Notes: a model not told the origin generated them from the sequence alone. 64,000 bases of DNA from an uncultured Porphyromonadaceae bacterium (GCA_947177035.1 CAMWSS010000003.1:1-64000), one strand, 5' to 3'. Counted from the first letter of the stretch, positions 29,566-41,082 are shown. Numbers and translations are program-made.

Positions 29566-30497
29566 ACAGCAGTCAGGAATCTCACACCTTCATTTCCGGG
29601 AACAACCGTGGCACGGCCATGATCGGCACTGAGCAACAGCGTTGTGCCGGCCGGAGCGTCAATGCCGTCGACTTTGGCTCCGCCTTCCAGAACCATCACC
29701 ACCGTAAACGATCCTTCGGTCGGCTCGATTTCCACAGGTTCAGTGGCGTGGCAGTGGCGGGTGGTGAAATACGGGCAGGTCACGATCGGCGTGGCGGCGT
29801 CTGCCGGGTCATATGCCGTGCGATAGTCCGGCAGAATCGTGTCGAAATCAATCGCCTCGCGCGCCTCGGCAATGTGGAGCTGACGCGGACGACCGAAGTC
29901 ATAGATGCGATAGGTGATGTCGCTCGTCTGCTGAATTTCGGCAATGAAGCAGCCGGCGCCGATGCTGTGCACACGTCCGGCAGGCAGGAAAAACACGTCG
30001 CCCGGCTTCACGCGATAGAGTGCGAGCATATCTTCCAGACCGGCAGTGCCTTCCACTTCCAGATATTTCTCTTTTGTGGATCCTTCGACCAGACCGGCGC
30101 GCAGAGTGGCGTCATCGGCCGCAGAGATCACATACCACATTTCCGTCTTGCCCATCGAGCCGGGACCGTGCAGACGCACTGCGGTCTCGTCGTCGGGGTG
30201 CACCTGCACCGACAGGTCGGCACGGGCGTCGATAAACTTGATCAGCAGCGGAAACACTCCGCCAAACTGTTCGGCCACGCGCTTGCCCAGCAAGTCCGCG
30301 CCATGACGCTCAATCAGCTGCGGCAGCGTCAGTCCTGCCTCGGGGCCTTCGGCCACCACGGACTCCATGCCTTTGACGGCGCTTATTTCCCAACTTTCGC
30401 CCATCGGCTCCTCGGCGGCGGGCAGGTGCTTGAATTCGGTGAGTTTGCTGCCACCCCACACCGTGGGCTTGAGCAGCGGTTCAAACTTATAAATCAT
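29559..30497 (-). CDS. manA: Mannose-6-phosphate isomerase, class I
   Basis: FEPLLKPTVWGGSKL; SVQVHPDDETA; GDVFFLPAGRVHSIGAGCFIAEIQQTSDITYRIYDF. Confidence 0.92.
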   Translation of the reverse strand: MIYKFEPLLKPTVWGGSKLTEFKHLPAAEEPMGESWEISAVKGMESVVAEGPEAGLTLPQLIERHGADLLGKRVAEQFGGVFPLLIKFIDARADLSVQVHPDDETAVRLHGPGSMGKTEMWYVISAADDATLRAGLVEGSTKEKYLEVEGTAGLEDMLALYRVKPGDVFFLPAGRVHSIGAGCFIAEIQQTSDITYRIYDFGRPRQLHIAEAREAIDFDTILPDYRTAYDPADAATPIVTCPYFTTRHCHATEPVEIEPTEGSFTVVMVLEGGAKVDGIDAPAGTTLLLSADHGRATVVPGNEGVRFLTAVC

Positions 30498-30656
30498 AAT
30501 GTTGAATCTTGCTTATTTTTTCCAATGCCACAAATTTACACATTTTTTCGGAATCAGCGCCAACCAGACCCGCTCCATGAAGCGGCACGGCATATTAATG
30601 TACGTTAAATTTAACGCCTCTCAATTCGATTTTCACCGCAATAACGAAAAAATGAG

Positions 30657-30664
30657 TAATTTTG
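30657..30664 (+). promoter_or_regulatory. Bacteroidetes -7 promoter element (TAATTTTG)
   Basis: TAnnTTTG upstream of the relA/spoT gene. Confidence 0.5.
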
Positions 30665-30696
30665 CATTTCATCATATCTAAAACGACTTTTATGCT

Positions 30697-32907
30697 ATGC
30701 AGCTGATTCCAACCCACCACCATCTGACGGAGCTGCCTCAGATATTCAGAGCGTTGCTCCGTGCGGTCGGCTCCGTGGCCGAACCGGGCGACATCAAGAC
30801 AATGCGCTCGCTCATCGGGCGTGGCGTTGAGGCGGGAATCTATTCGCAGGGGCCATTCGGGCTGGACGAACTAAAACACAGACTCTACACAGCGCTGCTA
30901 ATGGCCGAGGCCGTGAGCCCCGACCGCAGCATGACCCTGGCCCTGCTGATCGACCCGCTGTGTAGCGGCGGAGTGCTGACGCGCCAGCAGGTGGCCGCGC
31001 AGTTCGGCGCCGACGTCGAGAAGCTCGTGGGCGGAATGTCGAACGTGGCCGGCCTCTATGCCAAAACTCCTGCCGTTGATTCCGACAATTTCCGGAATCT
31101 GCTGCTCAGCTTCGCGGCCGACATACGCGTGATCATCATGATGATCGTGGAGCGCCTCGAGCTGATGAGGGCCATAAACCACCACCGCGACGAAGAGGCC
31201 GTCAGACACGTGGCCGCCGAAGTGCGCTACCTGTATGCCCCGCTGGCCCACCGGCTCGGACTATACGCCATCAAGAGCGAACTTGAAGACCTGGCGCTGA
31301 AATATACCAACCGCGAGATCTTCACCCGCATAGCCCACGATCTGAATCAGCGCAAAGCCGCGCGAGAGGCATATATCGCCGACTTCATCGGCCCGGTCAA
31401 ACAGAAACTCGAAGCGGCCGGTCTGAAATTCGACATCAAAGGCCGCACAAAATCGATTTCGTCCATCTGGAACAAAATCCAGAAACAGCATAACGACCTT
31501 GACCACATCTATGACCTGTTCGCCATCCGCGTGATCATCGACACCCCGGCCGAGCGCGAAAAGGCCGACTGCTGGCTGGCATACTCCATAATCACGGACA
31601 TGTACAAGCCTAATCCCGCAAGGATGAAGGACTGGATCTCCATTCCGAAAAGCAACGGATATGAAAGCCTGCACACCACAGTCAACGGCCCGCAGGGGCG
31701 CTGGGTCGAAGTGCAGATACGCACCCGCCGCATGGACCTCGTGGCCGAAAAAGGTCTGGCCGCACACTGGCGCTACAAGGGCCTGAAAGGCGAGAACTCG
31801 CTCGACGCTTGGATGAACAACGTGCGCGACATTCTGGAGACGGCCGATTCCGGACCGATGGAGCTGATGAAAAACATGAGCATGGACGTCTACAGCGACG
31901 AGGTGTTCGTGTTCACTCCCAAAGGCGACCTGCACCGACTGCCCAAGGGCGCCACAGTGCTCGACTTCGCCTTTGCCGTCCACACCAAAGTGGGATGCAG
32001 CTGCATCGGCGGCCGCGTCAACGGCAAGAACCGCAAGCTGAACCATCGGCTCAACAGCGGCGACACGGTCGAGATCAACACCTCGGCCAACCAGACCCCT
32101 AACCAGGACTGGCTTAAATGGACTCTCACGTCAAAGGCGCGGACAAAGATCCGGCAAGTGATCAACGAAGCCAAAAACCGACAGGCCACGCTGGGCAAGG
32201 AGATGCTGATGCGACGACTCAAGAACCGCAAAATCGAGTTTGACGAACCGACCCTGATGCGTCTCATCAAAAAACTCGGGTTCAAGACCGTGACCGACTT
32301 CTTTGCCGAACTCGCGGCCGAGAGCCTCGACCCCGGACGCGTGGTCGAACAATATGCCGCGGCACTCCACCACGAAGAGACCGCCGAAACGCGCTCGGCC
32401 GGCGAATTCGTGCTTCAGTCGCCCGATTCCGACGAATCGGCCGGCGGCGGAGCGCCCGACGTGCTGATCATCGGCTCCTCCCAGATCAAAGGCATGAACT
32501 ATAAGCTGGCACGCTGCTGCTCGCCGATCTATGGCGACAAGGTGTTCGGCTTCATATCGTCAGACGGCGTCGTGAAAATACATCGCGACGACTGCCCCAA
32601 CGCCGCCCATATCCGCGAACGCTACCCCTACCGCATCATCAACACCCGCTGGAGCGGAAAGGCCGGCGAACAGTTCGGCGCCACAATCTCAGTGATGGGA
32701 GTCGATGACCTCGGCATCGTCACAAACATCTCGTCGATCATCAACAAGGAGCGCGACATCTCGCTGCGCAACATAGCCATCGACTCACACGACGGTTCCT
32801 TCCGCGGCACTCTCACCGTGGGCGTAAGCTCCACCTCAGCGCTCGACACTCTAATACGCAAAATCAAAACAATCAAAGGCGTTAAACATGTGCAACGCAA
32901 TAAGTAA
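30697..32907 (+). CDS. RelA/SpoT family (p)ppGpp synthetase/hydrolase-like protein
   Basis: Synthetase YDLFAIRVIIDT and SIPKSNGYESLHTTV; TGS VFVFTPKGDLHRLPKGATVLDFAFAVHT; C-terminal ACT. Confidence 0.92.
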   Translation: MQLIPTHHHLTELPQIFRALLRAVGSVAEPGDIKTMRSLIGRGVEAGIYSQGPFGLDELKHRLYTALLMAEAVSPDRSMTLALLIDPLCSGGVLTRQQVAAQFGADVEKLVGGMSNVAGLYAKTPAVDSDNFRNLLLSFAADIRVIIMMIVERLELMRAINHHRDEEAVRHVAAEVRYLYAPLAHRLGLYAIKSELEDLALKYTNREIFTRIAHDLNQRKAAREAYIADFIGPVKQKLEAAGLKFDIKGRTKSISSIWNKIQKQHNDLDHIYDLFAIRVIIDTPAEREKADCWLAYSIITDMYKPNPARMKDWISIPKSNGYESLHTTVNGPQGRWVEVQIRTRRMDLVAEKGLAAHWRYKGLKGENSLDAWMNNVRDILETADSGPMELMKNMSMDVYSDEVFVFTPKGDLHRLPKGATVLDFAFAVHTKVGCSCIGGRVNGKNRKLNHRLNSGDTVEINTSANQTPNQDWLKWTLTSKARTKIRQVINEAKNRQATLGKEMLMRRLKNRKIEFDEPTLMRLIKKLGFKTVTDFFAELAAESLDPGRVVEQYAAALHHEETAETRSAGEFVLQSPDSDESAGGGAPDVLIIGSSQIKGMNYKLARCCSPIYGDKVFGFISSDGVVKIHRDDCPNAAHIRERYPYRIINTRWSGKAGEQFGATISVMGVDDLGIVTNISSIINKERDISLRNIAIDSHDGSFRGTLTVGVSSTSALDTLIRKIKTIKGVKHVQRNK

Positions 32908-33721
32908 AATCACCGCACTGGCCGTAATGGCCGCTGCCGCCGCCCTGTCGTCATGCGGGCCTGACAAAGAGGCCGAAGCCGCCGACCGCCTTGTGGCCCA
33001 GGCCAAAGGCGCCATCGACCGCTCCGATTTCGACTCGGCATTCATATATCTCGACTCGCTCAGCTCAGGCTATCCCCGCCAGATCGAGGCCGGACGCCGC
33101 GGACTGGCCCTGCGCCCCGCGGCAATCGCCGGAAAGACACAACAGGAAATCATGGAACTGCAGATGCTCATGCAGGACGCCTCCGCACGCGTCGACTCGC
33201 TCAGGCCCCGCTTCAAGGCCGTGCCGCCGGGCGACGACCTGCTCGAAGGCTACTACATCAGCGTCGACGCGCCCGACGACTTCCGCTCGCGCAACACGGT
33301 GATCGCCCGCGTCACCCCCCGCGGCGAGTTCGTCATGGTGTCGTCGCTTGCCGGACGCACCACCCGCCACACCCACATAATCCTCAGCTCAGGCCAGGAA
33401 TCCGCCAGAACAGGATCAGTGGCTTTCGACGCCTCCCTTCCGCTCAGCCGCGAAAGCGTGCGATTCGCCACCGGCTCGGCCGACGAAGTGGGCCGCTTTG
33501 CCGAGTCGATCGACGACGGACGCACTGCCACCGTCATCTTCGCAGGCGGCAAATCCGAAGCCAAAGCCCGGCTGTCGGCCAAGGAAGTCCACGCAATCGC
33601 CGACTCATGGCGCCTGTCGCAGGCCATGAGCAGCCTCGCCCCGATGGCCTCACGACTCGAACAGCTGAAAGCCAAACTGCAGCTGGCGCGCGACCAGGAC
33701 GTCAACGTCAACAAAAACTGA
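32888..33721 (+). CDS. Lipoprotein of unknown function coupled to relA/spoT
   Basis: [26 protein letters not shown] lipobox; overlaps upstream gene by 20 nt. Confidence 0.7.
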   Translation: MCNAISKITALAVMAAAAALSSCGPDKEAEAADRLVAQAKGAIDRSDFDSAFIYLDSLSSGYPRQIEAGRRGLALRPAAIAGKTQQEIMELQMLMQDASARVDSLRPRFKAVPPGDDLLEGYYISVDAPDDFRSRNTVIARVTPRGEFVMVSSLAGRTTRHTHIILSSGQESARTGSVAFDASLPLSRESVRFATGSADEVGRFAESIDDGRTATVIFAGGKSEAKARLSAKEVHAIADSWRLSQAMSSLAPMASRLEQLKAKLQLARDQDVNVNKN

Positions 33722-33759
33722 ACCATCACATCATAACAATTATCCATCATAACAACAAA

Positions 33760-34764
33760 ATGAACATAGCAATCGTCGGCGCCTCAGGAGCCGTCGGCCA
33801 GGAGCTTCTCCGCGTGCTGGCCGAGCAGGAATTTCCCATCGAACGTCTTGAACTTTTCGGCTCGAAGCGCAGCGCCGGCCGGACATACACGTTCCGCGGC
33901 AAAGAATATGTGGTCAAAGAGCTTGTGCACGATCCCGAACTCTTCCGCGGCATCGACATAGCCTTCACGTCAGCCGGCGCAGGAACCAGCAAGGAATTCG
34001 CGGCCGACATCACCGCTCTTGGCGCGCTGCTTATCGACAATTCGAGCGCCTTCCGCATGGACTCCGACGTGCCTCTGGTAGTGCCTGAAGTAAACCCCGA
34101 CGACGCATTCAACGCGCCGCGCCGCATCATCGCCAACCCCAACTGCACCACCATCCAGATGGTCGTGGCCCTCAACCCGATCCACAAGCTCTCGCCGATC
34201 AGCCGCGTGCACGTGGCCACCTATCAGGCGGCAAGCGGAGCCGGAGCCTCGGCCATGGACGAGCTTGTCAGCCAGTACTCCAGCCTTGTCAAAGGCGAGG
34301 AACCGACAGTTGAGAAATTCGCCTATCAGCTGGCCTACAACGTGATACCCCACATCGACGTCTTCCAGGACAATGGCTACACGAAGGAAGAGATGAAAAT
34401 GTATTTCGAGACCAAAAAGATCATGCACGCCCCGGCGCTCGACGTGTCGGCCACCTGCGTGCGCGTGCCGGTGATGCGCGCCCACTCCGAAGCAGTGTGG
34501 GTCGAGACCGAACGCGAGCTGTCGCTTGACGAAGTGCGCGACGCCTTCGCCTCCGCTCCCGGTCTTGTGGTCATCGACAACCCCGCCGGAAAAGAATATC
34601 CGATGCCGCTCTTCACAGCTGGCAAAGACCCGGTGTTCGTGGGCCGTCTGCGCCGCGACATCACCAATCCCCGCGGCATGTCGTTCTGGATCGTCGGCGA
34701 CCAGATCAAGAAAGGCGCCGCACTCAACGCCGTGCAGATCGCACAGCTCTTTCTGAAAAAATAA
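33760..34764 (+). CDS. asd: Aspartate-semialdehyde dehydrogenase
   Basis: [53 protein letters not shown]. Confidence 0.96.
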   Translation: MNIAIVGASGAVGQELLRVLAEQEFPIERLELFGSKRSAGRTYTFRGKEYVVKELVHDPELFRGIDIAFTSAGAGTSKEFAADITALGALLIDNSSAFRMDSDVPLVVPEVNPDDAFNAPRRIIANPNCTTIQMVVALNPIHKLSPISRVHVATYQAASGAGASAMDELVSQYSSLVKGEEPTVEKFAYQLAYNVIPHIDVFQDNGYTKEEMKMYFETKKIMHAPALDVSATCVRVPVMRAHSEAVWVETERELSLDEVRDAFASAPGLVVIDNPAGKEYPMPLFTAGKDPVFVGRLRRDITNPRGMSFWIVGDQIKKGAALNAVQIAQLFLKK

Positions 34765-34788
34765 TCACCCGCACCCACAAAACTCCTG

Positions 34789-36183
34789 ATGCCGATGCCT
34801 TCACGCTCCTCGTCACGCCTGTCACAACAGCAAAGCCTCTCCCAGCGCCTGCTCCCGCAGCAAGTGCGGCTGGCGCGCATGCTCGAGCTGACCGACCGGG
34901 AAATGGAAGAGGAGGTGAAGCATCAGCTCGAGGAGAATCCCGCACTCGAGCAATCAGAGGCGAATCCTGCGCCGGAAACCGACGGCAACGCTCAGCCCGC
35001 GGCCTCAGACCCAGGCGAACGCCGCTATCTCAACATACGCCCTCAGTCCACCGACGGCCCAGACCCGGGAACTCTGGCAGTGGCGCGCGCGGCGACTCTG
35101 TCGGAATTCCTGTCAGAGCAGCTGCACGAACAGAATCTGCCGGAAAAGACCCTCCGGCTCGCCGAATACATGACAGGCAGCATCGACTCCAACGGATGGT
35201 TCACCAGGACGATACCGCAACTCGAGGCCGACGCCGAGGCCAACTTTGAACCGGCGTTTGACTTCTCGACCGACGACGTGCGCCGCGCCTGGAGCGCCAT
35301 ACGCGCCCTTGACCCGCCAGGCATCGGCGCGATGGACCTGCGCGACTGCCTGCTGCTCCAGCTCGACCGTCTGCCCGACAAGACTCCCCACGTGCAGGCG
35401 GCACGCGAAGTGGTGCGCCACTACTTCGACATTTTCTCCCACCGCAACTTCGCTCTGCTGGCCGACGAGAGCGGACTCGACACCGACAGCATCCGCGAAG
35501 CCAACAAACTTATACTCACTCTGAATCCGAAACCGGCGGCCCATATCGCGGCCGAGAGCGACGCAAACCCCACCCAGAGCGTGGTGCCGGACTTCATTGT
35601 CGACACCGACGGCGAATCCGTGACAGTGAGCATGCCGAGCAATCTGCCGGAACTGGCCGTGGAGGAGAGTTTCAACATCACCGACGAAGCCCCTGACACC
35701 GACGGCAACGAATTCATACGCACCTGCGCGCGCGAAGCCCGGTCATTTATCGACCTGATCAGGCGCCGGCGCCAGACCCTGATGCTCATCGCCTCCGTCA
35801 TCGTGCGCATCCAGCGCGAATTCTTCCTGTCGGGCGACGATGAAAGCCGCATCCGGCCGATGGTGCTGCGCGACGTTGCCTCGGCCGCAGGCATGGACAT
35901 ATCGACGGTGAGCCGCGCCGTTGCCGGAAAATGGATAGCCACCCAGTTCGGCGTCTATTCGCTGAAAAGCTTCTTCAACGAACAGGTGGCCGACTCTTCG
36001 TCGCGCGAAGTGCTGGCCGCCCTGCGCGAAATCATCGAAAACGAAGATCCATCCGCCCCGCTGGGCGACGACACCCTCACGGCCATGCTCAATGAGCGGG
36101 GCTACAAGCTCGCCCGACGCACCGTCGCCAAATATCGCGACCGGCTCGGCATCGCCCCGTCGCGCATGCGCCGCACCATCTGA
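34789..36183 (+). CDS. rpoN: RNA polymerase sigma-54 factor
   Basis: QQQSLSQRLLPQQVRLARMLELTDREMEEEV; RPMVLRDVASAAGMDISTVSRAVAGKWI; RRTVAKYRDRLGIAPSRMRR (RpoN box). Confidence 0.96.
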   Translation: MPMPSRSSSRLSQQQSLSQRLLPQQVRLARMLELTDREMEEEVKHQLEENPALEQSEANPAPETDGNAQPAASDPGERRYLNIRPQSTDGPDPGTLAVARAATLSEFLSEQLHEQNLPEKTLRLAEYMTGSIDSNGWFTRTIPQLEADAEANFEPAFDFSTDDVRRAWSAIRALDPPGIGAMDLRDCLLLQLDRLPDKTPHVQAAREVVRHYFDIFSHRNFALLADESGLDTDSIREANKLILTLNPKPAAHIAAESDANPTQSVVPDFIVDTDGESVTVSMPSNLPELAVEESFNITDEAPDTDGNEFIRTCAREARSFIDLIRRRRQTLMLIASVIVRIQREFFLSGDDESRIRPMVLRDVASAAGMDISTVSRAVAGKWIATQFGVYSLKSFFNEQVADSSSREVLAALREIIENEDPSAPLGDDTLTAMLNERGYKLARRTVAKYRDRLGIAPSRMRRTI

Positions 36184-36220
36184 CTCAACACACCCACACG
36201 CACGCATCCCGTGAACCAAA

Positions 36221-36268
36221 GGGAGTGGAATGCTGTTATGATGACATAACAACAATATTCCATCTTCC
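36221..36268. promoter_or_regulatory. Dyad element upstream of rubrerythrin
   Basis: TGTTATG ATGA CATAACA with GGAAT/ATTCC outer arms. Confidence 0.45.
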
Positions 36269-36274
36269 CTCATT

Positions 36275-36826
36275 ATGAAAGACTTCAGAGAAAAAATCAA
36301 AGGTTCGAGAACTGAGCAGAATCTGCTGACAGCTTTTACCGGTGAATCCGTTGCTCGCAACAAATACATGATGTATGCCTCGCAGGCCCGCAAAGACGGA
36401 TATGAACAGATCGCCGACATTTTCGAGGAAACAGCCCACAATGAAGGCGTACACGCCAAAATCTGGTTCAAGATCCTGCATCACGGAGTGCCCCACACTC
36501 TGGAAAATCTGAAAGACGCCGCAGCCGGCGAGAACTATGAATGGACCGACATGTATGCCGAATTCGAGCGGGTGGCCAAGGAAGAAGGCTTCACCCACAT
36601 TGCCAATCTGTTCAGAATGGTCGGCGAAGTCGAACGCACCCACGAGGCACGCTACCGCAAACTCATCGACAATATCAACCAGGCGATAGTCTTTTCGCGC
36701 GACGGCGACATGGTGTGGATCTGCGCCAACTGCGGACACCTGCACTTCGGCAAAAAGGCGCCCGAGCGCTGTCCGGTGTGTGACCACCCGCGGGCTTTCT
36801 TCCAGATCCGCGCCGAAAACTACTGA
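36275..36826 (+). CDS. Rubrerythrin
   Basis: [46 protein letters not shown]; rubredoxin-like [24 protein letters not shown]. Confidence 0.96.
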   Translation: MKDFREKIKGSRTEQNLLTAFTGESVARNKYMMYASQARKDGYEQIADIFEETAHNEGVHAKIWFKILHHGVPHTLENLKDAAAGENYEWTDMYAEFERVAKEEGFTHIANLFRMVGEVERTHEARYRKLIDNINQAIVFSRDGDMVWICANCGHLHFGKKAPERCPVCDHPRAFFQIRAENY

Positions 36827-37839
36827 TCAACAGAGTTGGCTGCCGGCTGCTGCGGCATAAGGCCAATGCGGCTGACTATCAGGCGCCACACAACGATTCT
36901 GATGCGGTCTGCGGCAACGCAGACCGCATATATTACCACAAGTCCCAGAGCGAACGACAGCAGGCAAAGCGGCCCTGAAACGGCTTCATAGAGCCTGATG
37001 CATGCGGCCCTGAACGACGGGGCTATGTAAGGATTCATGTGTATGAGATAGACCGCGAATGCCGAGGAAGCCAGCGTGTTTATGAAATTCGACCGGTCAA
37101 TCTTCAGTCGCGCGAAGGCGCTGAACAATCCCACAGACGCCATGATCACCAGCGGATTGGTGTATGCTTCGGCCGACAGCGACACCCCGGTGCGGGCAAT
37201 CAGAGCCATCAGGGCGACGTTGGCCACCACGCTGACCGGATAGAGCCACGACAGAGGGCGCAGAGCGGAACTGCGACGGCGCAGCAGGGCGGCGAGCAGG
37301 TATAGCCCGACGAACGACAGCGACGAATATCCCCCGTCGAAGATGGCGCCGTCGGCAATCCAGCCAAAGCAGGTCTGCACCAGATAGAATGCGGCCACAA
37401 TGACGGCAAGCGTGACGGAAGAGGCTCCGCGGATCAGGCGGTTGAGCAGCGGCGAAACCAGATAGAGAACCAGATATGAGCCGACAAACCAGTTGCGCCC
37501 GAGCAGCAACGCGTTGTCAACCACGCCGGCAAGGTCAAACTGCGCCTTGCCGAGCATGATCATGGCAAGGTATATGCCGCCCGAATAAAACAGGCACTGG
37601 AAAAGGAACGCCGCCAGTCCGCGCAACGACGGACGGATGCCGAACCACCCGGAAATCATCACAAACACGTTGACACACACCAATGCGGCCGATTCCACGA
37701 GCATGCGGGTGAGAGCCGGAACGGGAGTGGCGGATATTTCCGCCCACGACGGCACTCCGAGGCTCCAGAAGTCGGCATGCACGGTCAGCACAAGCATCAT
37801 GCAGACAATGCGCAGCAGTTCGAAGTTGGACTGCCTCAT
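36820..37839 (-). CDS. Acyltransferase family membrane protein
   Basis: [24 protein letters not shown]; multiple TM segments; [12 protein letters not shown]. Confidence 0.85.
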   Translation of the reverse strand: MRQSNFELLRIVCMMLVLTVHADFWSLGVPSWAEISATPVPALTRMLVESAALVCVNVFVMISGWFGIRPSLRGLAAFLFQCLFYSGGIYLAMIMLGKAQFDLAGVVDNALLLGRNWFVGSYLVLYLVSPLLNRLIRGASSVTLAVIVAAFYLVQTCFGWIADGAIFDGGYSSLSFVGLYLLAALLRRRSSALRPLSWLYPVSVVANVALMALIARTGVSLSAEAYTNPLVIMASVGLFSAFARLKIDRSNFINTLASSAFAVYLIHMNPYIAPSFRAACIRLYEAVSGPLCLLSFALGLVVIYAVCVAADRIRIVVWRLIVSRIGLMPQQPAANSVDQ

Positions 37840-38426
37840 TTCTTAGTCGACGGAAGCAGGCGGAAGGTCATGCGGTGAAGCGGACACGGGCCGTGGAGCG
37901 CGATCGCGGCGCGATGCGATGCCGTCGGGTATGCCTTGTTGGACTCCCAGCCATATTGCGGATACTCGGCCGCAGCCGCCCTGATGAACTCGTCGCGGTG
38001 GGTTTTGGCAAGCACCGAAGCGGCGGCGATGTTGGCAAGCTTGGAGTCACCTTTGACAACTGTGGTGAACGGCACTGAGCGCCACTGGGTGAAACGGTTG
38101 CCGTCGACCACCACATGCTGCGGCTCGACGCCGAGAGAGTCGAGGGCGCGGTGCATGGCCAGGATCGAGGCTTTGAGAATGTTGATCCGGTCGATTTCGG
38201 CCGCATCGACCGAGGCGACAGCCCACGCCAGGGCCTCTTTTTCGATGATGGCCCGCAGCCTGTCGCGCGAGCGCTCTGTCAGCTGCTTGGAGTCGTTGAG
38301 GTCAGGATGTGAGAATCCGCGCGGCAGGATCACCGCGGCGGCAAACACGGGGCCGGCAAGGCATCCGCGGCCGGCTTCGTCGCAACCGGCTTCGACAAGG
38401 TCCGGAGAAAGGGAGTCTGGCAACAT
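37836..38426 (-). CDS. rnhB: Ribonuclease HII
   Basis: EAGCDEAGRGCLAGPVFAAAVIL; LNDSKQLTERSRDRL; DSKLANIAAASVLAKTHRD. Confidence 0.96.
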   Translation of the reverse strand: MLPDSLSPDLVEAGCDEAGRGCLAGPVFAAAVILPRGFSHPDLNDSKQLTERSRDRLRAIIEKEALAWAVASVDAAEIDRINILKASILAMHRALDSLGVEPQHVVVDGNRFTQWRSVPFTTVVKGDSKLANIAAASVLAKTHRDEFIRAAAAEYPQYGWESNKAYPTASHRAAIALHGPCPLHRMTFRLLPSTKK

Positions 38427-38474
38427 TTATTATCAAACAAGCTCTTAGTGTGGGGAGGAGGAGGGAGAATCTTT

Positions 38475-38927
38475 TCAGATGATGACCTTGTAGCGGCGCA
38501 TCACCGAGCGCACACGGGCCATAAACATATTGACAGAGACCGGCTTGCACAGCACCATGTCGACACCTGCATTGTAGGCGTCGACTGATTCTTCGTGCGA
38601 GAGCATCACTATCGCGCAGTCATTGCCCGACTCACTTTGACGGATCTGGCGCAGAGTCTCGACGGCATGGTCGGCGGTGAGCGGGTCGCAGTCCACCACA
38701 AAAAGGCGACAGCGTCCGCATTCCAGAGCCAAGGCATCGAAAATCCGCATTTCCTTCACGGCCACTCCGACTTCGCGCAATGAGGTAGCGATCAAGCGCC
38801 TGAGCCTGACATCTTCGGATGCGACAACCGCTGCGGCTACCGTTTCGGAGAAGCCAAGGGCATAATCATTGTCAATGGAGCTATTCATCATCTCTTCGGG
38901 AGGACAAAGGTAATGAGCATTCTCCAA
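38475..38927 (-). CDS. Stand-alone response-regulator receiver-like protein
   Basis: VVASEDVRLRRLIATSLREVG; FVVDCDPLTADHAVETLRQIR; GVDMVLCKPVSVNMFMARVRSVMRRY. Confidence 0.7.
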   Translation of the reverse strand: MENAHYLCPPEEMMNSSIDNDYALGFSETVAAAVVASEDVRLRRLIATSLREVGVAVKEMRIFDALALECGRCRLFVVDCDPLTADHAVETLRQIRQSESGNDCAIVMLSHEESVDAYNAGVDMVLCKPVSVNMFMARVRSVMRRYKVII

Positions 38928-39005
38928 TCAGTCTCACACGGTAACCCGTTTGTATTGCGATTTTGTTGGTTCTTTAACCTGCGGGCGACATTCCCGCGCT
39001 CATTG

Positions 39006-39722
39006 TCATGAAAGGCGCGTCGCAGCCAGTGCGAAGACCGACAGCCTGGCCTCAGGAAATGCGTCATGGAGCGCTTCGGCGCAGGCCGCGACAGTGGCTC
39101 CAGTTGTGATCACGTCGTCGACAATAAGAATGTGGGCCGGCGGCGGCGATATTTTCCGTTTCATAAAGAAAGTGTGGCGGGCATTGGCCAGACGGTCGGC
39201 CGCATTTTTGCGCGTCTGGCTGGAATGATGGCGCGCCCCGAGCAGATCTGTCACCGCCGCCGCTCCGACCACATCGGCAATCCCCATAGCCACGGCGTGT
39301 GACTGATTGTAGCCGCGGCCGATGATCCGGCGCAGGCTGAGCGGCACGGGCTGTATGGCATCGACACCGTCGAAGAATCCTGTGCCGGCGATCTGCGAGG
39401 CATAGTCGCGTGCGAGGCGGCGTCCGACGGATGGCAGACCGGAATATTTCACGCGATGGATCAGCGTGGCATAGGGCGAGTGCTTCTCATAGTGGAACAA
39501 TGCTGTGGCGCGGTGTATCGGCGCATGACACATCAGTCTTTCGTGCAGATTGTTCCATTCCGGAGAGTGGTGAAATCCGGTGTGAGGCATGTTGAGCAGG
39601 CACCCGATGCAGAGATCGCGCTCGCCGGCCACCAGCACCCGGCCGCAGACCAGACACACGTCGGGATAGACAACCGACAGCAGGGCCTCAGTCAGTCGGC
39701 GCAACATCGCTGTCGTCGCCAA
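39006..39722 (-). CDS. ComF-family phosphoribosyltransferase
   Basis: CLVCGRVLVAGERDLCIGCLL zinc-finger; PRPP motif ILIVDDVITTGATVAACAEAL. Confidence 0.93.
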   Translation of the reverse strand: MATTAMLRRLTEALLSVVYPDVCLVCGRVLVAGERDLCIGCLLNMPHTGFHHSPEWNNLHERLMCHAPIHRATALFHYEKHSPYATLIHRVKYSGLPSVGRRLARDYASQIAGTGFFDGVDAIQPVPLSLRRIIGRGYNQSHAVAMGIADVVGAAAVTDLLGARHHSSQTRKNAADRLANARHTFFMKRKISPPPAHILIVDDVITTGATVAACAEALHDAFPEARLSVFALAATRLS

Positions 39723-40188
39723 GGGCGCCGCTTTCCACCACCCGCATGATCAGCGACGGTTCGAAGCCGCGCCCGGCGGCAAATCGCATCAACTTGCCGC
39801 AGATGGCATATTCGTCATCACTGTCGGGCAGCTGCCGCAGCTTGGCCCTCAGCAGCGCCAGAAGGTTTGCTTCATAGACCTGCTGATCGATCTCTTCATC
39901 AAGAGCTTCGTCGATATACTCGCGGTCAACCCGCTTGAGCCTCAGCGCCTGGCTGATTTTCAGGCGTCCCCAGCGCGAATAGAGGTAGCGGTCGCGCACA
40001 AAGGCCCGGGCGAAGCGGCCGTCGTCGATAAACCTGGAGTCGACAAGGCTCTGCACAACCTGTTCGGCCCGGCGGCCCGTCACCCCCCACCGACGGAGTT
40101 TTTCAAGGGCTTCGCCGGTGCTCACTTCCGCGCGCGCGCAGAGGTCTTGCAACTTTGCCAGAGCCTGTTCGGGAGTGAGAATCTTCAT
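39688..40188 (-). CDS. recX: Regulatory protein RecX
   Basis: LRRWGVTGRRAEQVVQSLVDSRFIDDGRFARAFVRDRYLYSRWGRLKISQALRLKRV. Confidence 0.88.
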   Translation of the reverse strand: MKILTPEQALAKLQDLCARAEVSTGEALEKLRRWGVTGRRAEQVVQSLVDSRFIDDGRFARAFVRDRYLYSRWGRLKISQALRLKRVDREYIDEALDEEIDQQVYEANLLALLRAKLRQLPDSDDEYAICGKLMRFAAGRGFEPSLIMRVVESGALGDDSDVAPTD

Positions 40189-41039
40189 CGGCGGCGGGAG
40201 ATTACGGCAAAACGCCGCCGCCCGTAAAGGTCGGCAGTGATTTCAACTTCGCTGAAACCCGACTCGGCTGCCAGAGCGACATAACACCCTGACTGGAGCG
40301 GATTTATCTCAAAGAACACCGCGCCGTCATCGGCCAGGTGAGAGGCGGCATAGCCAAGCACCGCGCGATAGAAGCGCAGCGGATCGCCGTCGGGCACAAA
40401 AAGCGCCAGCCCCGGCTCATGATCAAGCACATGCGGCTCCATAAGCGTCCGTTCGGACTCCATCACATATGGCGGGTTGCTGACGATCACATCGAATTGC
40501 CCGGCAGGCATCGAGCAGGCATCGAGCAGGTCGGCCCGGCGGAAGTCGACGCGGACTCCACTCGCAGCCGCATTTTCACGCGCCACCGCAAGCGCGGCGT
40601 CACTGACGTCGATGGCCGTGACGGCCGGAAAGCGCAGGCGTCGGGCAAGCGAGATGGCAATGCATCCGGAGCCTGTGCCGCAGTCGAGCAGGCGCAGGTC
40701 CGTTCTGTCACCACAGAAATCGGCTACCATATCGGCCAGCTGTTCTGTTTCCGGGCGCGGGATAAGCACGTCGGGCGTCACCTTGAGGGTGAGACCGCAG
40801 AAACGCGCATGGCCCATCACATACTGGATCGGCTCGCCGTTTTGCAGGCGCGTCAGTATGGCATCGATTTTCCCGGGAATGAACGGCGGCACGGCGGACT
40901 CCGCGCGAAGCACAGTTTCTACCGGAGTCAGGCGCATCACGTCTTCAAGGATGATGCGCTCCATGGCCGCCGCCTCGCCCGCGCCGAAACGGGGGGTCAG
41001 CGCCGAGCGTATGCCGTGCGACAATTCTCTGACAGTCAT
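40185..41039 (-). CDS. prmC: Peptide chain release factor N5-glutamine methyltransferase
   Basis: DVLIPRPETEQLADMV; LLDCGTGSGCIAISLA; FDVIVSNPPYV. Confidence 0.95.
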   Translation of the reverse strand: MTVRELSHGIRSALTPRFGAGEAAAMERIILEDVMRLTPVETVLRAESAVPPFIPGKIDAILTRLQNGEPIQYVMGHARFCGLTLKVTPDVLIPRPETEQLADMVADFCGDRTDLRLLDCGTGSGCIAISLARRLRFPAVTAIDVSDAALAVARENAAASGVRVDFRRADLLDACSMPAGQFDVIVSNPPYVMESERTLMEPHVLDHEPGLALFVPDGDPLRFYRAVLGYAASHLADDGAVFFEINPLQSGCYVALAAESGFSEVEITADLYGRRRFAVISRRR

Positions 41040-41082
41040 ATGCTATATCTGATACGTGTGGTGAAGGGCAAGGATAATAAAA

